A stretch of DNA of 64,000 nucleotides, from positions 278,934-342,933 of the forward strand of contig CAJJDN010000035.1 of assembly GCA_905182985.1 (NCBI GenBank), read 5' to 3'. Both the position numbers and the translations under genes were made by a program. Below, piece after piece: positions 47,607-61,200 of this stretch. The notes beneath the pieces are model-generated. The model had not been told where the DNA came from, did no database searches, and saw only the letters and a program-made list of their open reading frames with translations. Position 1 is the first letter of the stretch. Every line of letters starts with the position of its first letter. This DNA is from Paramecium sonneborni. Lineage: Eukaryota > Ciliophora > Oligohymenophorea > Peniculida > Parameciidae.

Positions 47607-50533
47607 ATGAATTCAGCAAATGAAGAATAAAAAATGAAAAAAACAACTACTTAGTTTTCGTTTAAGCCTACTGTCTTACCATAAGTAATGTCTACTTGTA
47701 AATTGGGTCGTTTTCCAATGGATGGCAAACTAGGTGAATCATTTCAAGAATCAAATAAAAGATATAACAGATAATATTTCAGAATTCAAACTTAAGCTGA
47801 GAAATAAGAGAAAGTAGAAAAAGACAAAGGAATTGAGGTATTTTAATTTATTAATCTATTTTAAGGATGTTTATATTTAGATGTAAAATAATCAAGAGGA
47901 TATATATGAAGACATGAAACCAAAAGAATTGGTTGGACCTGAATCAATAAAAAATTATTATTAAACTTATAAAAAGATAACAAGAATAAAGGAGTAGAAC
48001 AAACTTTTTGCAATATAGAGTAAAATAGATTATAATTTATTTAGACTCTGTCCAAACTAATCTTATAATAAAATCAGAATAATTAAGATTATTACCATGT
48101 AAAATGGGTTTAATAAAATAAAAAGGAGAGTCAAAAGTTCTAGCAATAGAAAACCATAAATTTGGTGATAAATATGTTGAAGTACTATCTGAAGGTTTAA
48201 GAACTCTTCCTGTAATTTAGGATTTCAATTTTAATTCAAATAGAATTAAAGAAAATGGTGCATCATTGATATTACCTTTGATTTCTAAATAAGCAAGGTC
48301 TATTGAAATGGTATCAAACATAATTGGGAGAAAAGGATTAGAACCAGTACTAAATGTACTTCCATTATAAACTTGCAAGTATATATGTTTTAATGAATAT
48401 AAAGGATATAAATCTTGAATTTAGAAGATAATCAGTTGGGAGATCTCTTAGCTTAAGAACTCTTTAAATCCATGTAAAAAAATAATACTGTAAAATTACT
48501 TAATGTATCAAAAAATCAAATCACTAATGCTTCCTACCCTTTCATTAAATAAATGATTGAAACTAATGATTCTTTAGAAGAATTGTATCTTCATTGGAAT
48601 TTAATCAAAGGAAGTGGAGGAGCTGAACTTTTTAAAGCATTAATTCCTAATAAGAATATGAAAGTTTTAGATTTGTCTTATAATTTATTAGGATGTGGTG
48701 GTTAAAGTTTAACACCTATTCTCAAATAATTCTTTGAGGAAAATAAAGATATGATTCATTTAGATCTTTCTGCAAATTAATTCAGTTTACCAGATAGTTA
48801 ATCTATATCTGAATCTTTAAAGGAAAATCATACAATTTATGGTTTTCATTTCAATGGCAATTTTGGATATGTTGATTCTAAAGGCTTTTTAATAATTTAG
48901 AATGAAATGAGAAACTTTAATTAAATACATACAGATTATAGAATTAGAGGATGTGAAACTCATAGTAAGCCTTATTCCAAAGGTCCTCGATCAGAAAAAA
49001 TGATGGATGTATGCTGGATTTGTGATGGATGGCAGGGTTAAAAATTTGAATGGATTCCAAGTAATAGAAGTATATACTAATAATTAGATAAGAGTGGAAA
49101 TGCATCAGAAGAACCAATATTTATACATTTTGATTTTGAAGGATATGAAGCAATATTTTTAGGGAAACCGGATGAAAATGGTATATTCTCAACAAATAGA
49201 ATGGTACCAACAGGTGAATTAGATTATTTTTACACTGGAAATTAATTATAAGTGGCAAGTTTAACTGAACCATTAAAGATTCATAATGAGAAATTTAGAG
49301 TTAGAACGAAAATAGCTGATTAAGTTACAGATGTATTATTAGATGAAACAAATCATTAAATGATAAATAAAGGAAAGCCAGTTATATAGGATTGGGATCC
49401 AAATTATGATGTAAAACCAAGAACTTGTGATCCAATATATATACCTATAAAATAAAAAAAATAGAAACGTGCATGGTCATTTCCAATATCAATTTGGGCA
49501 CCAAAATATAAATTTGATACAGAAGAATTATTGCGGAAATGTTTTGAGAGAGATTGGAATTGTTGTAAGATAACTAAATTCGTAAAGAAGGTAGAGGAAT
49601 AAGAATAAATAAAAGAAATGCTTTGGTAATCGTATAAACCAATAAGAGAGACATATAGATATTATTCAGCAATAAATCCAAGTGGTGATGTATTTTCTAT
49701 GTCTTAAAATCCAACTTCAGAATTTGTGAATCAATGTTAATTAATTGATGGTAAATAAATGAAATTGGCTGATGTTGATTTAAAATTTATAGCTACTTGT
49801 AGTGCATCATAATCTGATTGGAAAGGTAACTTTAGGAATCCAGAGAGATATTTAGTTAGATATTAAATGATGGAATTTTTAGTGAGATTATCTGAAGATA
49901 AATATATCAGAAATTAACCTGGTTCACCATCATATGCTTAGGCTACTCGTATGATATTAGATTAATGTTTACCATATATGTCTTAATTTGATTCTCATAA
50001 ATGGAGAATGGAAAGATATTTTATAGAATAATGTGATGATGTATGTAAAAAGCACAAACAAGTTATTGATTATGTTTATATGCATAATTCATAAAAAAAA
50101 GTAAAACCAGGATAAGCACCATTTATGTGTTTGGATGAATTAAAAGATGTATGTAATACAGCTAATCTTTATGATGAGAATTTTGTCGAAAGAGATGTTA
50201 ATTTAGCATTTTGTTTATCTATGTTAACCTAAGTTGATGAATTAGAAAGTGATAGACTCTTTTAAATGTAATGGATAGAATTTATGGAAGCATTAGCTAG
50301 AATAGCTGATAAATACTCTCCTATAGGAATTGGAAAGTAAAATGATGTATTGTTTTTATATAACTATATAGAAAGAATGGACTTATGAATAAAGATTCTC
50401 ATAACCATTGTATTATAAATTAGAAGCTTTTATGGTTCATTTAATTCATACTTCAGTAGATGAAGAAACAAAAAAGAACTGGAAGATACCAACAGTTTCA
50501 ATGTTCGATGTAATTGAAGAAGATGATTAATGA
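47607..50533 (+). CDS. Large leucine-rich-repeat protein with a conserved-looking C-terminal region
   Basis: 940 residues; introns 47838-47865, 48020-48044, 48379-48404 and 50347-50371. Residues about 190-415 hold ribonuclease-inhibitor-type LRRs (IQDFNFNSNRIKENGASL, ILNLEDNQLGDLLAQEL, LEELYLHWNLIKGSGGAEL, KVLDLSYNLLGCGGQSL, MIHLDLSANQF). The following 520 residues are not repeats but look folded, with tryptophan- and cysteine-containing segments (MMDVCWICDGWQGQKFEW and CFERDWNCCKITKF) and a long helical end. This LRR plus C-terminal layout occurs in ciliary and cytoskeletal LRR proteins of ciliates, but I cannot name a family. All introns are needed to keep the LRR phase. Confidence 0.85.
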
Positions 50534-50628
50534 TATTATATACTAATATTTAACTGAATTGAGTTATAACTAACTGGTGTGAGGATGAATAAAATAAATA
50601 AATTCAAGATTTAGTGACAATATTGTTA

Positions 50629-52411
50629 ATGGTCAATTTTCAAGAGTTCCTGGATAATTTAGACTAAATAAAATAGATAGAGATTCCTTTTTATTATAAG
50701 AATTAGTTTAAAATAAAGGAAAACTTTATTAATCCAAATAGCAAGCATTTCGATCAAATTGCTTAAAAGTAATTCATAATATTTAAAAGACTCTTATCAG
50801 AGGATAATAAAGGGTTGAAAAGGAAATGGGATAAATAGTGCAAGATGTTATTTATATGGATTATAGTAAAATACTTCTAGATGAAAAATAAAAAAACTAT
50901 TAATCCCAATTAAGATGAGTGGATTGAATTGACATAAATTTTTAATTTTGATGAAGTGACATTGAAATAAAGATGGATTACATTGATAAATCCAATGGCA
51001 AAAAGTTTGAATTGGGAAACAGAAGAGGATGATATAATAAGATCTTTGATGATGTATATTATTATTAGCTTAAAAATTATTATTTTAGATAACAAGAGTA
51101 AAAGCATATTTGGACTCAAATAGCTTTAGAGCTTTACAATCATAATAATGGTTAATATGTTAGAACACCAAAACAGGTCAGAGAAAGATGGATGAATTAT
51201 TTAAATCCTAAATTAAATAAGTAAACTTTATTTATAAGATTATAATTAGATCTAGTTGGACTGATTAGGAAGATAATTAATTATTATAATTAGTAGTTAA
51301 TAATGGTAAAAGATGGTCCATGATTTCAACATTATTAGAAGGTAGAACTGAAAATTAAGTTAAGAATAGGTATTAAATCAACTTTTATTAAATAATTTAG
51401 ATTTAAGAGTCTTATTCATAAAATTTTTAAAGAAGAAGATGATGATGATATTGAAGAATTAGCAGCTATTAGATAATATTTAATTAAATAAGCATCTGGT
51501 AATAATTAATAACAAAATTCATTACACAAATCTACTAAAAAAGAAACAAAAATTAAACATGAAGATTCATAATCTAATAGTAATATATAAAAATCAAAAA
51601 AAAAGGTTTAAATCAAAGTTTAAGATTAATAAGAATAATAGGTATAAATTAAAAAGAAAAAAGTCAAGGTTATAGAGAATTTATAGGTCAAACAAGAAAT
51701 TGATGAAAAATTATAATAATAAATCCAATAACTCAATTAACAATTTTGTTTATCTACATATGGAAATTGTGATACTCAAAGTTAAGAGAATAGAAAAGGT
51801 ATCTCTAGTTCTAATTCTTAAGGGTCTTTAATTAATCCAGAATTTGAATGTAAATCCTAATAATAAATTTAATCTTAATTGTAAATTTAATCCTAATCAA
51901 AATGCTCACTATAATCACCTTCTTATAATGGTTAAACTTCTATAAAAGATCCGATGCCTTAATATACTGGTTTTAGACCATACACAAATGATGTATCTAA
52001 TGATCTATTTTAACAAACACCTTGTCAAATTAATAGATTAGGATTTGGAATTAAATAACATCAATATCCCTTTTAATAATTATCACCTTTTCCATAATAG
52101 ATTTAGTAAACACCTATGGTATATACTCCACTCTATTTATACAATTCATAATTCCTTGCCTAATCACCATACAAGAGTCCTATTCTATCACCTCATTTTT
52201 GGATGTAATAATAGTAGTAAATACAATAATAATATGAGATTGAGATACAAAATGAATAATAAAAATAAGAATAGTTTGTAAATATTTTTTATCTATCTAG
52301 AATAATAAATTAGAATTTCTATAGGGTTAAGATTTAGTTTCTAAATGGAAAAATAAAAGAGTATAAGAAAAATAAAATTAATAAGAATTAAATAAGATTA
52401 TAGACTAATGA
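50629..52411 (+). CDS. Myb transcription factor with long Q-rich C-terminus
   Basis: 554 residues; introns 51054-51088 (35 nt, the longest placed), 51221-51249, 51370-51400 and 52278-52300. Myb repeats at about residues 100-260: a diverged first unit (EWIELTQIFNFDEVTLKQRW), a second starting NWETEEDDIIRSL and ending RTPKQVRERWMNYLNP, and a third SSWTDQEDNQLLQLVVNNG ending GRTENQVKNRF. The remaining half is low-complexity Q, S, P and N, typical of ciliate transcription factors, and could be an activation region. The ATG at 50629 is used; an upstream ATG at 50585 meets TGA after ten codons. A nuclear role is inferred from the Myb repeats. Confidence 0.85.
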
Positions 52412-52660
52412 AAATTGTTTATATTATTAAATTATATTATACTTTTCATTTTTCTAGTTTTCAAACATTATAAAAATAATATTATATTTTTAATCCTTTT
52501 TTTTGAAGGTAAATGAAATAATAATATTGGCTTTTTTTAAAGAACAAATGATCCATAATTTACTCTATAACTTTAATAATGATATATAATTCATTTAAAT
52601 ACATAAAATAATTACAAATGTATTCTTCATTTAATTTTATCTTATTTTAATATTAATTTC

Positions 52661-53380
52661 ATGATACTTTCAGAAAATGAAGATCAATTCTCTCCTAATT
52701 CTCAGTTAACTATTTTATTTATATTACAGACTTAAACAACCGTAAAATGATTCTAATCAAAAGTAAAAAGATTCCTATAAAAAATATGCAGTTATAGACT
52801 AATCAAAACGAGTGTTATTGTTAAAAAAAATTTTATCAAAAGAATCTACAATTAAAGAAGCAGCTAAAGAATTTGGGGTGAATTTTAGTACAGCTAAAGC
52901 GATTTTATAAACTTATAGAAAGGAAGGGCGAATCGGTAAAAAGAAAAAAAGAGAGAGAAATAAAAAGGAGAAAGATGAACCTGAATTCAGTGTATGTAGT
53001 TTAAGAAAAGTATAATCTATGTATGATCTTGAAAGAGAGGTATAAATTCCATAAAGAAGCTTTTCTCCAGATTTAAAAGTATTAAATTTAAACTCATATA
53101 GTCATCTGATAAACATATAACAAAGAATATCTTAAAACAGCAATCCTTATTATTATCAAGATAAAGAAATTAAGCATAACCAATTAATAGTTAAGAAGAA
53201 TAAAATGCATAAATTGCATTAGCAATTTGTCAAAGGGAATTAGAAAAACAAAAATTAGTTAATATGTAATTGGCATTAATGATTTAAGTACTCTAATTTA
53301 TTTTAATATAGAATTACTAAATGTGTGGGATTTAGACTAAGTTACAAGAAATAAAAGAAGAAGATGATAAAATTAACTGA
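52661..53380 (+). CDS. Helix-turn-helix DNA-binding-like protein
   Basis: 215 residues; introns 52705-52729, 53079-53101 and 53288-53311. Residues about 37-90 look like a homeodomain-like/psq-type HTH: KRVLLLKKILSKESTIKEAA, then KEFGVNFSTAKAILQTYRKE, with the A-A-x(3)-G-V-N-x-S-T-A pattern of a recognition helix. A very basic stretch follows (GRIGKKKKRERNKKEK), perhaps a nuclear localisation signal. The C-terminal part is Q/E-rich and helical (ALAICQRELEKQKLVNMQLA). The second intron joins the basic part to this helix. Similar small HTH proteins are numerous in Paramecium; targets are unknown. Confidence 0.78.
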
Positions 53381-53448
53381 GTTTATCATTAAAATTCTGA
53401 TTTATTGTTATAGCAATTAATATATTATTCATAACCAATATACAAGAA

Positions 53449-54385
53449 ATGAAAAAGCAATAGCTTCTAGTAAATGTAAATGAAATGGATTTGATTTTGG
53501 ATAAAACTATTACCTAAGGAGCACTTTGGTTAGGCAATCTAAAGGCAGCTTAAAATTATAAATAATTAAAAGAAAATAACATTCAAACAGTCATAACAGT
53601 GGCCAATAACATAATAGTAAATTTCAAAAACACTTTAAACATCTCTCATAAAGTAAAACTTATTATGAAGTCAGATCTATAAAGTTGAAGATTCAGAAAA
53701 AGCACAAATAATAGAATATTTCGATGATATAAACTAAGAAATTTCGACTGGGTTAAACTCTGGTTCCGTTTTGGTACATTGTGCTGCAGGCATTTCAAGA
53801 TCAAGTGCATGTGTTATAGCTTATATTATGAAAACAAATAAATGGTCATATGAAAAAACCTTTTATTTTGTAAAAGAAAAGAGATTAGCTATTAATCCAA
53901 ATCCTGGCTTCAAAAAATAACTAATTCAATATAGCAAGAATCTAGAAACAAAAAGTGAAAATTAAAATTAAATTCTTGATCTTAAGTAAACTAAAGATAT
54001 TAAAGATTCTTAAGATACAGCTCATTTTACTTTAGGTTATTCAAATTCATGGGGAAAGCTTAAAAAAACATATGTTTCCAATCCTCATGATTTAGTGAAA
54101 TAACTCTCATAAAATTTAGTTAAATCTCCTCTTAAAAAAATTGATTAATTAAATCGCACTTCTACTCCAGAAGAAAGATAAATCTATAGATAATTGTTAG
54201 CAAAAAAATTATTTGTAAATACATTCTCAAGCAAAAATTCTATTTCAACTATAAATTATCAAAGCGAATAATTGAATTTATTAAAAAAAAAAACAGAAAA
54301 ACAGCCTATCAAAATAAAGGCGCTTTTAAGTATGTACAAAAAAGTTGAAATTAATGTATTGGAGTCTGAAAGAACACAAAAATGA
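53449..54385 (+). CDS. Dual-specificity protein phosphatase
   Basis: 304 residues with one intron (53653-53674, 22 nt). The phosphatase domain begins ITQGALWLGNLKAA and contains VITVANN, VEDSEKAQIIEYFDDI with the general-acid aspartate region, and the active-site P-loop VHCAAGISRSS (HC-x5-R). It continues with KTNKWSYEKTFYFVKEKR and PNPGFKKQL, the standard DSP ending. It removes phosphate from Tyr and Ser/Thr of proteins, often MAP kinases. The last 140 residues are a polar extension without a known domain. The gene is complete before the N at 54652; most of it is repeated after it. Confidence 0.92.
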
Positions 54386-55787
54386 GAATTATTTTACTAT
54401 AATAGCTTATTATCTAATATTTTAATCATTAATTTTCTGATTAATAATCTTCTTTTTATTTGATTATTTTTTTTAGGCTTAGCATATTATTAAAAAATGA
54501 AATCAAAAAGCATAGACTATAAAATAGAAATAAATAGTTATAAAATTAAGAAATTCTAAAAATAGCAATTTTAATTTACAAGTAACTATGTTATAATTCT
54601 TCATAGAGGCTTTTATAATGTCCTGATAATCTGAAATTAATACAATCATTANAGGAGCACTTTGGTTAGGCAATCTAAAGGCAGCTTAAAATTATAAATA
54701 ATTAAAAGAAAATAACATTCAAACAGTCATAACAGTGGCCAATAACATAATAGTAAATTTCAAAAACACTTTAAACATCTCTCATAAAGTAAAACTTATT
54801 ATGAAGTCAGATCTATAAAGTTGAAGATTCAGAAAAAGCACAAATAATAGAATATTTCGATGATATAAACTAAGAAATTTCGACTGGGTTAAACTCTGGT
54901 TCCGTTTTGGTACATTGTGCTGCAGGCATTTCAAGATCAAGTGCATGTGTTATAGCTTATATTATGAAAACAAATAAATGGTCATATGAAAAAACCTTTT
55001 ATTTTGTAAAAGAAAAGAGATTAGCTATTAATCCAAATCCTGGCTTCAAAAAATAACTAATTCAATATAGCAAGAATCTAGAAACAAAAAGTGAAAATTA
55101 AAATTAAATTCTTGATCTTAAGTAAACTAAAGATATTAAAGATTCTTAAGATACAGCTCATTTTACTTTAGGTTATTCAAATTCATGGGGAAAGCTTAAA
55201 AAAACATATGTTTCCAATCCTCATGATTTAGTGAAATAACTCTCATAAAATTTAGTTAAATCTCCTCTTAAAAAAATTGATTAATTAAATCGCACTTCTA
55301 CTCCAGAAGAAAGATAAATCTATAGATAATTGTTAGCAAAAAAATTATTTGTAAATACATTCTCAAGCAAAAATTCTATTTCAACTATAAATTATCAAAG
55401 CGAATAATTGAATTTATTAAAAAAAAAAACAGAAAAACAGCCTATCAAAATAAAGGCGCTTTTAAGTATGTACAAAAAAGTTGAAATTAATGTATTGGAG
55501 TCTGAAAGAACACAAAAATGAGAATTATTTTACTATAATAGCTTATTATCTAATATTTTAATCATTAATTTTCTGATTAATAATCTTCTTTTTATTTGAT
55601 TATTTTTTTTAGGCTTAGCATATTATTAAAAAATGAAATCAAAAAGCATAGACTATAAAATAGAAATAAATAGTTATAAAATTAAGAAATTCTAAAAATA
55701 GCAATTTTAATTTACAAGTAACTATGTTATAATTCTTCATAGAGGCTTTTATAATGTCCTGATAATCTGAAATTAATACAATCATTA
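53517..55787. repeat. Assembly duplication 4: 53517-54651 repeated as 54653-55787 around N at 54652
   Basis: 1135 bases recur at a constant offset of 1136. The second copy begins inside the phosphatase gene and continues into unique sequence. Confidence 0.9.
54653..55521 (+). CDS. Partial duplicate of the dual-specificity phosphatase gene (no start)
   Basis: It begins at the N 23 codons into the gene and is otherwise identical to 53517-54385, including the intron. An assembly copy. Confidence 0.75.
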
Positions 55788-56608
55788 CATAAATAATAAA
55801 ATGGATTTTCCTAAATCATTTGAAAGAAGTCCAAACTATTAATCAATCAATTGATAATATTTTTTATTTATTTATTGGGTTCCAAATAGGAGACCAAAGA
55901 ATCAACTAATTAGAAGATAATTTTACATAAATATTGTAGGACCTAAAAGATTTTACAGTGTTAAGTCAGCCTTTTTGAAAGCTACAACCATAAGCCAAAT
56001 TCCAGACTATGTAATTGTGACTCTAAATTAAATGATATTTATTTTTTACGCGTTTAAAGCTAATAAAATTCTGTATCCATTTTAAAAAAATTTTTTAAAC
56101 ATTTTAAATAATTTATCAATAATTACTACAAATGAAATACCTGGTTTTATATGTATATCAGAATAATATAATTATACTATTGTTCTAGCCATTAAAGTGA
56201 TTAGAAATTTTACTAATGGTACTTGTTTTGAGATAAATAAATTTAGATGAGAAAAAAAAAACAATTATCATCTTTGTTATTTTTTGACTTTAATTATTAC
56301 TTTTCTTCTAGTTATTTATTTAATTCTTCAATTTAGACTGCTAAATATTGTTAATGATGAATAATACAATTTATATAATTGAATTTAATTTATTAATGAC
56401 TTCTAAATAAATTTGAACATTTTTTCTAATTCATTTATTCTACTCGGAAAAGATGAAGAATTAATTAAGAAGTTATCTGATTAATTATGATTCAAAAATT
56501 ATATAGAAAAATTGTTTGATATATTAAGGTTGAAATTCTGGGACTGGTGAATTTTGGCAAAAAGATTAGGCCATATAAATTAATTTTATTAATTTTAGTA
56601 AATTCTTG
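55522..56608. other. AT-rich region with no secure gene
   Basis: Plus-strand frames at about 55800-55980 look partly protein-like (QIGDQRINQLEDNFTQILQD) but have no start codon or supporting domain. 55980-56450 shows nothing. 56453-56608 is open in the frame of the next gene except for one TGA at 56531-56533. Confidence 0.35.
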
Positions 56609-58089
56609 ATGCATAATGAAAAGAAAATTAAGGAAATAAAAGAAAGTTTGCGCAACTTTTAAATAAAACCAATAACAATAATAAAGGGGACTTCTGGAAT
56701 AGGAAAGTAAAATATAAGATAAATATTTAGGTTGCATTTGACGAAGAGAATTTTATCAGAATTTAAGTACTAAATTTTGGAGGTAGATTCAGCATTTAGA
56801 GATATATGGATGTTAAATGAAGTACATCCTCTATTATATTCAATGCAAGATTAACTAGCAAAAATAGATGATTAAAGAGGTATTGATAGTGAAGATAGTT
56901 AGTTATAATTTTAAAAGAAATAAGTGGAATATTTAATTAGAATTCATTAAGACAATTGTAATAATAATACACATATACAAAATGCAATAAGCCATTAGTA
57001 ATAATTGTAAATACAACAGTATTAAAAGATTATGAACTGACTAAAATTTTAAGTTAAGAATTTATAAAAATATATTGCAATGTTATTTTGCTGATAAGTC
57101 CAACAAACGTAAAGATTGAAAAATATTTGCATGGTTGTTTTCCAAAATTAAGTTAGAATGTTTTACATTAAGTAAATATGATTTTATTGACTAAGATAGC
57201 AGAATTATCGAATGGAGATTTAAGAAATGCATACAATTAAGCATTTATATTTTCAATAAATTGTAGAGATGAGAATTAATTCAAGGATTCTTAACTTAAA
57301 TTTTTTAATACTGTGGGTAGAGTACTATATAACAAAAGATTGGATTAATTTAACACACCTAAATAATTAACATATGAAGAAATGATATCAAAACCAGAAC
57401 CAAAATATTATTTCAATCCTTTTTAGTTATTAGAAACAATTTAAGTGACTTAATAGACATACAGAGGGTATAAAACCTAATGTTTAAATGTAGATTTTTG
57501 TTTATCAATTCATTGAAGTTCTTGCATGACTTGAAGGAAATGAAATAGTTTTATGAGATTCAGAGTGATGCAGATATAATTGAAAAAGGATTATGCAGAT
57601 ATGATAGAGTTAATATGCATATATTATTTTTAGTATTAAGGAGATATTTTCAATAATCAATATTTAGTTAGTTTGATGGTTACTTTGGGATATATGTAGA
57701 CTAATAAACATGTTAAACCTGCTAAATCTATGATGCTAGCATTAAATGGTCCATTAGATTATTAATTTAGATAGGAGAGACTTTAAAAGTAAAATGAGAT
57801 CAAATAACTTAAACCATTCAAAAGTTATTAAAAGGATCTTGTTTTAAGCATTATTTATAAAAAACGAGTTTAATGTCTCAATTCTAAAAATAACTTTATA
57901 TCATAAATATCTGTGGAAGATGATCAATTTGATTAACATTGGTTTGAAGAAGAGTAATTAGATCAACAAGAATTCTCAAAAAAAAAAATTATGTCAAAGA
58001 AAATTAATATAAGAAGCCATTAAGGAGATATGATTTCTAGAAATAAAAATTAGAGATTGATTGATTTCTGTAATGAATTATTTAATTGA
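56609..58089 (+). CDS. Rad17/Rad24-like checkpoint clamp-loader protein
   Basis: About 459 residues. Introns at 56707-56730, 56880-56902 and 57445-57464, plus either a 34-nt intron (57565-57598) or an extra G near 57589. Rad17 with RFC2-5 loads the 9-1-1 clamp at DNA damage. The match: MHNEKKIKEIKESLRN before the P-loop, IIKGTSGIGK (Walker A), PLVIIVNTTVLKD, VILLISPTN, ELSNGDLRNAYNQA (sensor region) and FFNTVGRVLYNKRL, the Rad17-specific motif after the AAA core. The Walker A ends GK-L (or GK-Q if unspliced) without the usual Ser/Thr. The start is uncertain: an upstream ATG at 56453 is in frame but meets TGA. The C-terminus is acidic then basic. Confidence 0.72.
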
Positions 58090-58256
58090 TTATTAACATA
58101 CATTAAGCAATTTTACACAATTATCATTATAGAAGAGCAATTACTCTATTTTTTTGATTTTGATCTTAAACATTCAAAATAATGTTTTCAATAACTGTTT
58201 TGTATTATTAATTTTAAAGCAAACCCTTTATAGTTGATACAACAAAGTTTAATTAT

Positions 58257-61200
58257 TCATCTTTAAGCTATGATTATAAATATAATGAATACCTTATAAT
58301 GTTCTTTTTAAATTAAAGAATCTAACAACAGTTTAATCACTTATTCCATTCTAGGTGTAATAAGATCAGGAATAGTATTTCCTAGATGAACTAAAAATCT
58401 TAATCCAGTGAAATTTTCTTCAACATCACCTTTGAATGGTAATTATGCCAAGATATGATCTAGAGTGTTTTCTAATGGTAAAGCTTATGGGAATCTAATA
58501 AGAATTCTGCAAACAGCAGCAGTAGCATTTTCAGCAGCTTCTCTATAGGTAGTAGCTGTTGTGAATATGTTTGTAAGTGTTTTTATAACTTAAGGTAATG
58601 CTGTAGTAACATCATTTTATGGTCCAAATTCACAATATGTAGCTAAAGCATAAGCAGCATTTCTATTTAATTCTTAATCTCCAATTGAAGGGACAGTGTT
58701 TAATAAGAATGGAATCACAACTTATTAACATTCTAAAATAAGAGAAGGTTCATATTCAAATATTTAAGCAAGACATCCAACAGTACAAATGATATCATCA
58801 ATTTCTTTATCTTAATGAAGATAGGTAGCTAAATGAGGGAAGATTTCTCTAAACATGAGTACGAATCCATTTTTAAGATTTTTAGCTAAAGTAGGGATTA
58901 GATCAGTAAGATTCTCTAGAACATTAAGATTCATATCTGAATCATTTTCTTCTTCTCCTTCAGAATCAAGATCAGCTCCTAAACATTTAATTTTTTTATT
59001 TAAGACTAAAGTAATAACTTTAGATAAATCATCAAGATTTTTGTAAACAATTTAAGGTCCTAATTTTTTAGTAAGATGATCAATAACATCAATAGCAAGT
59101 GCAGCACATTCATAAGATTCATCTTCAGCAATAACTCTAATTAATTTTTACATAACATCAGTTTATAAAAATGTTAAGAATTCAGCATCTAAATTTTCGA
59201 TTGCAGGTAATCCTTATTGAACTTTAGGTAAGACTCCATTATGTCTAGATAAAGCATATCCTTCAATAAGATCACTGTAACATTAAAGAGTTTACATTCT
59301 GATATTATCATAGAAGAAATCAACAGTTTCATCAAGAATATCAAAAGTAGGTTTAAAATATTATAAAAACTATTAAGGAACTGAAAGTGCAAATTGACCT
59401 AGAGCATGAATAGCAGCTGCTTTTTCATCCATTTAGGTAACTTTAACCCTCATAGGTCCTTATTAATTTTCATCTTCAGAATCAGTATCAAGAGAGAATT
59501 CTTTCTTTTCTTTATCATAAGAGATACCTTCTTTAGATTCTGCTAATTTCATAGTATAGCTAATAATCTAAGTAAAAATAGGTGCAAATTTTTCTCCTTA
59601 AGCAGCAGCCATATTATAAAAAAAGGCTAAACATGCTTCTCTAATTTCAAAATCATCATGTTTGGTTAATAATTCAAATATTTATGGAGCTAATGGTGTA
59701 ATTAATTAAGTTTAAACTTCTTAATTAGATTTGAATGATTCAGCAATAATACCAAAAACTTAGATAGCTTCTGATTTAATACTCATAATTTCTGGAGTAT
59801 CTTTTTCTTTTAAGACTTGTAATAATAATTCACTAACATCTTTTAAATATGTTCCAAAAGCATCTTTAGATGAAACTATAATGCTTCCAATTGAAGATAA
59901 ACAATGTCTTCTAGCAATAAATGTTGTTGTGGATTATAAAAACAACTAAACTAAACTTGGTAAGAGAGTCTACATGTATGGTATTATTTTATCTGATTCC
60001 ATATTCTCAGCAAAAATATCAATAGTTAATAGAGCTTTTTCATAAATTTTATGATCTTATGATTTAAGACAATTGATCATCTCTGGGATTACAATTTAAT
60101 CATAACTTAAGATCTCTGGACACAACCATTCACTAAAATATGATAAACATTTAATTGTTGCTCCTCTAACTGCTGTTCTTTCATCTTTTAATCCTTTTGG
60201 TATGATAACATTCATTAATGGATTTTAAAGTGATCTTCTAATTTAATCTTACAATCCTTCTGTAATTGCTGCTAATATTAAGAATCCTGCATTCATTTAA
60301 TTTACATCTCCTGAATCTACCAACTTTATAATAGTTTCCAAAAATAAACCAAATAATGTCTTTTTCTTACCTAAACCTATAACCAATGTTTCTAATAACC
60401 ATAAAGTAACATCCTATAATGGCTCTTCATCTTAGGTCAATTCCTCTTCTGTATATGGTTAGGCTATGACTAATGATAAACATTCAATTAATTATTTTAA
60501 TAATGCTGGATTCTTATTTAAAACCTTCTTATGTTATTCTACAACATTATCTATCAAATCCAATACACATTCCTTAAATTTACTACTGCATTTGGGATTC
60601 AATAATAACTAATTAATTTATTATATATTCTTACATTTTGACTAGCTGCATATTCTACAATCATACCCAAATGAGTATCTAATATTGTTAATTTACTTTC
60701 AGCCAAATATCCAAAAGCATCAAAACAATGATATGCATTATCTTCATCTCCTTCTTTTATACATTAATCTACAAATCTTAAAATTGGTTCAACTAAAGTC
60801 TTATATTATTAGGCCTAGAAATTTAACAATAAGTATTTACTTCTTATTTATTCATATGTTCTATATTATCAAATAATGATATCAAACATTTTACTGTTTA
60901 TACTCTTATTTATTTATCATTATCTTATAGATTTTCAATAAAGAATGGATAAAACACAGAATAAAATGGCTTCAAACTATCTCCAGAGTAATCAAAGATT
61001 AATGCCAATAACATTAATCCTCTTTATCTAGTAACAATGTCTTGATTCTTTGAAGTCTAATTCTAAAGCACTTAAAATAATTCTGGCCATTTATTATCTC
61101 CTAATGTCTAAATTGCAATTGTTCCTATCAATGATCCAATACTTGTTCTAATTGGATTTATTGGTTCTCCAAAGAATCTTTCTAATAACAATTACTTTAA

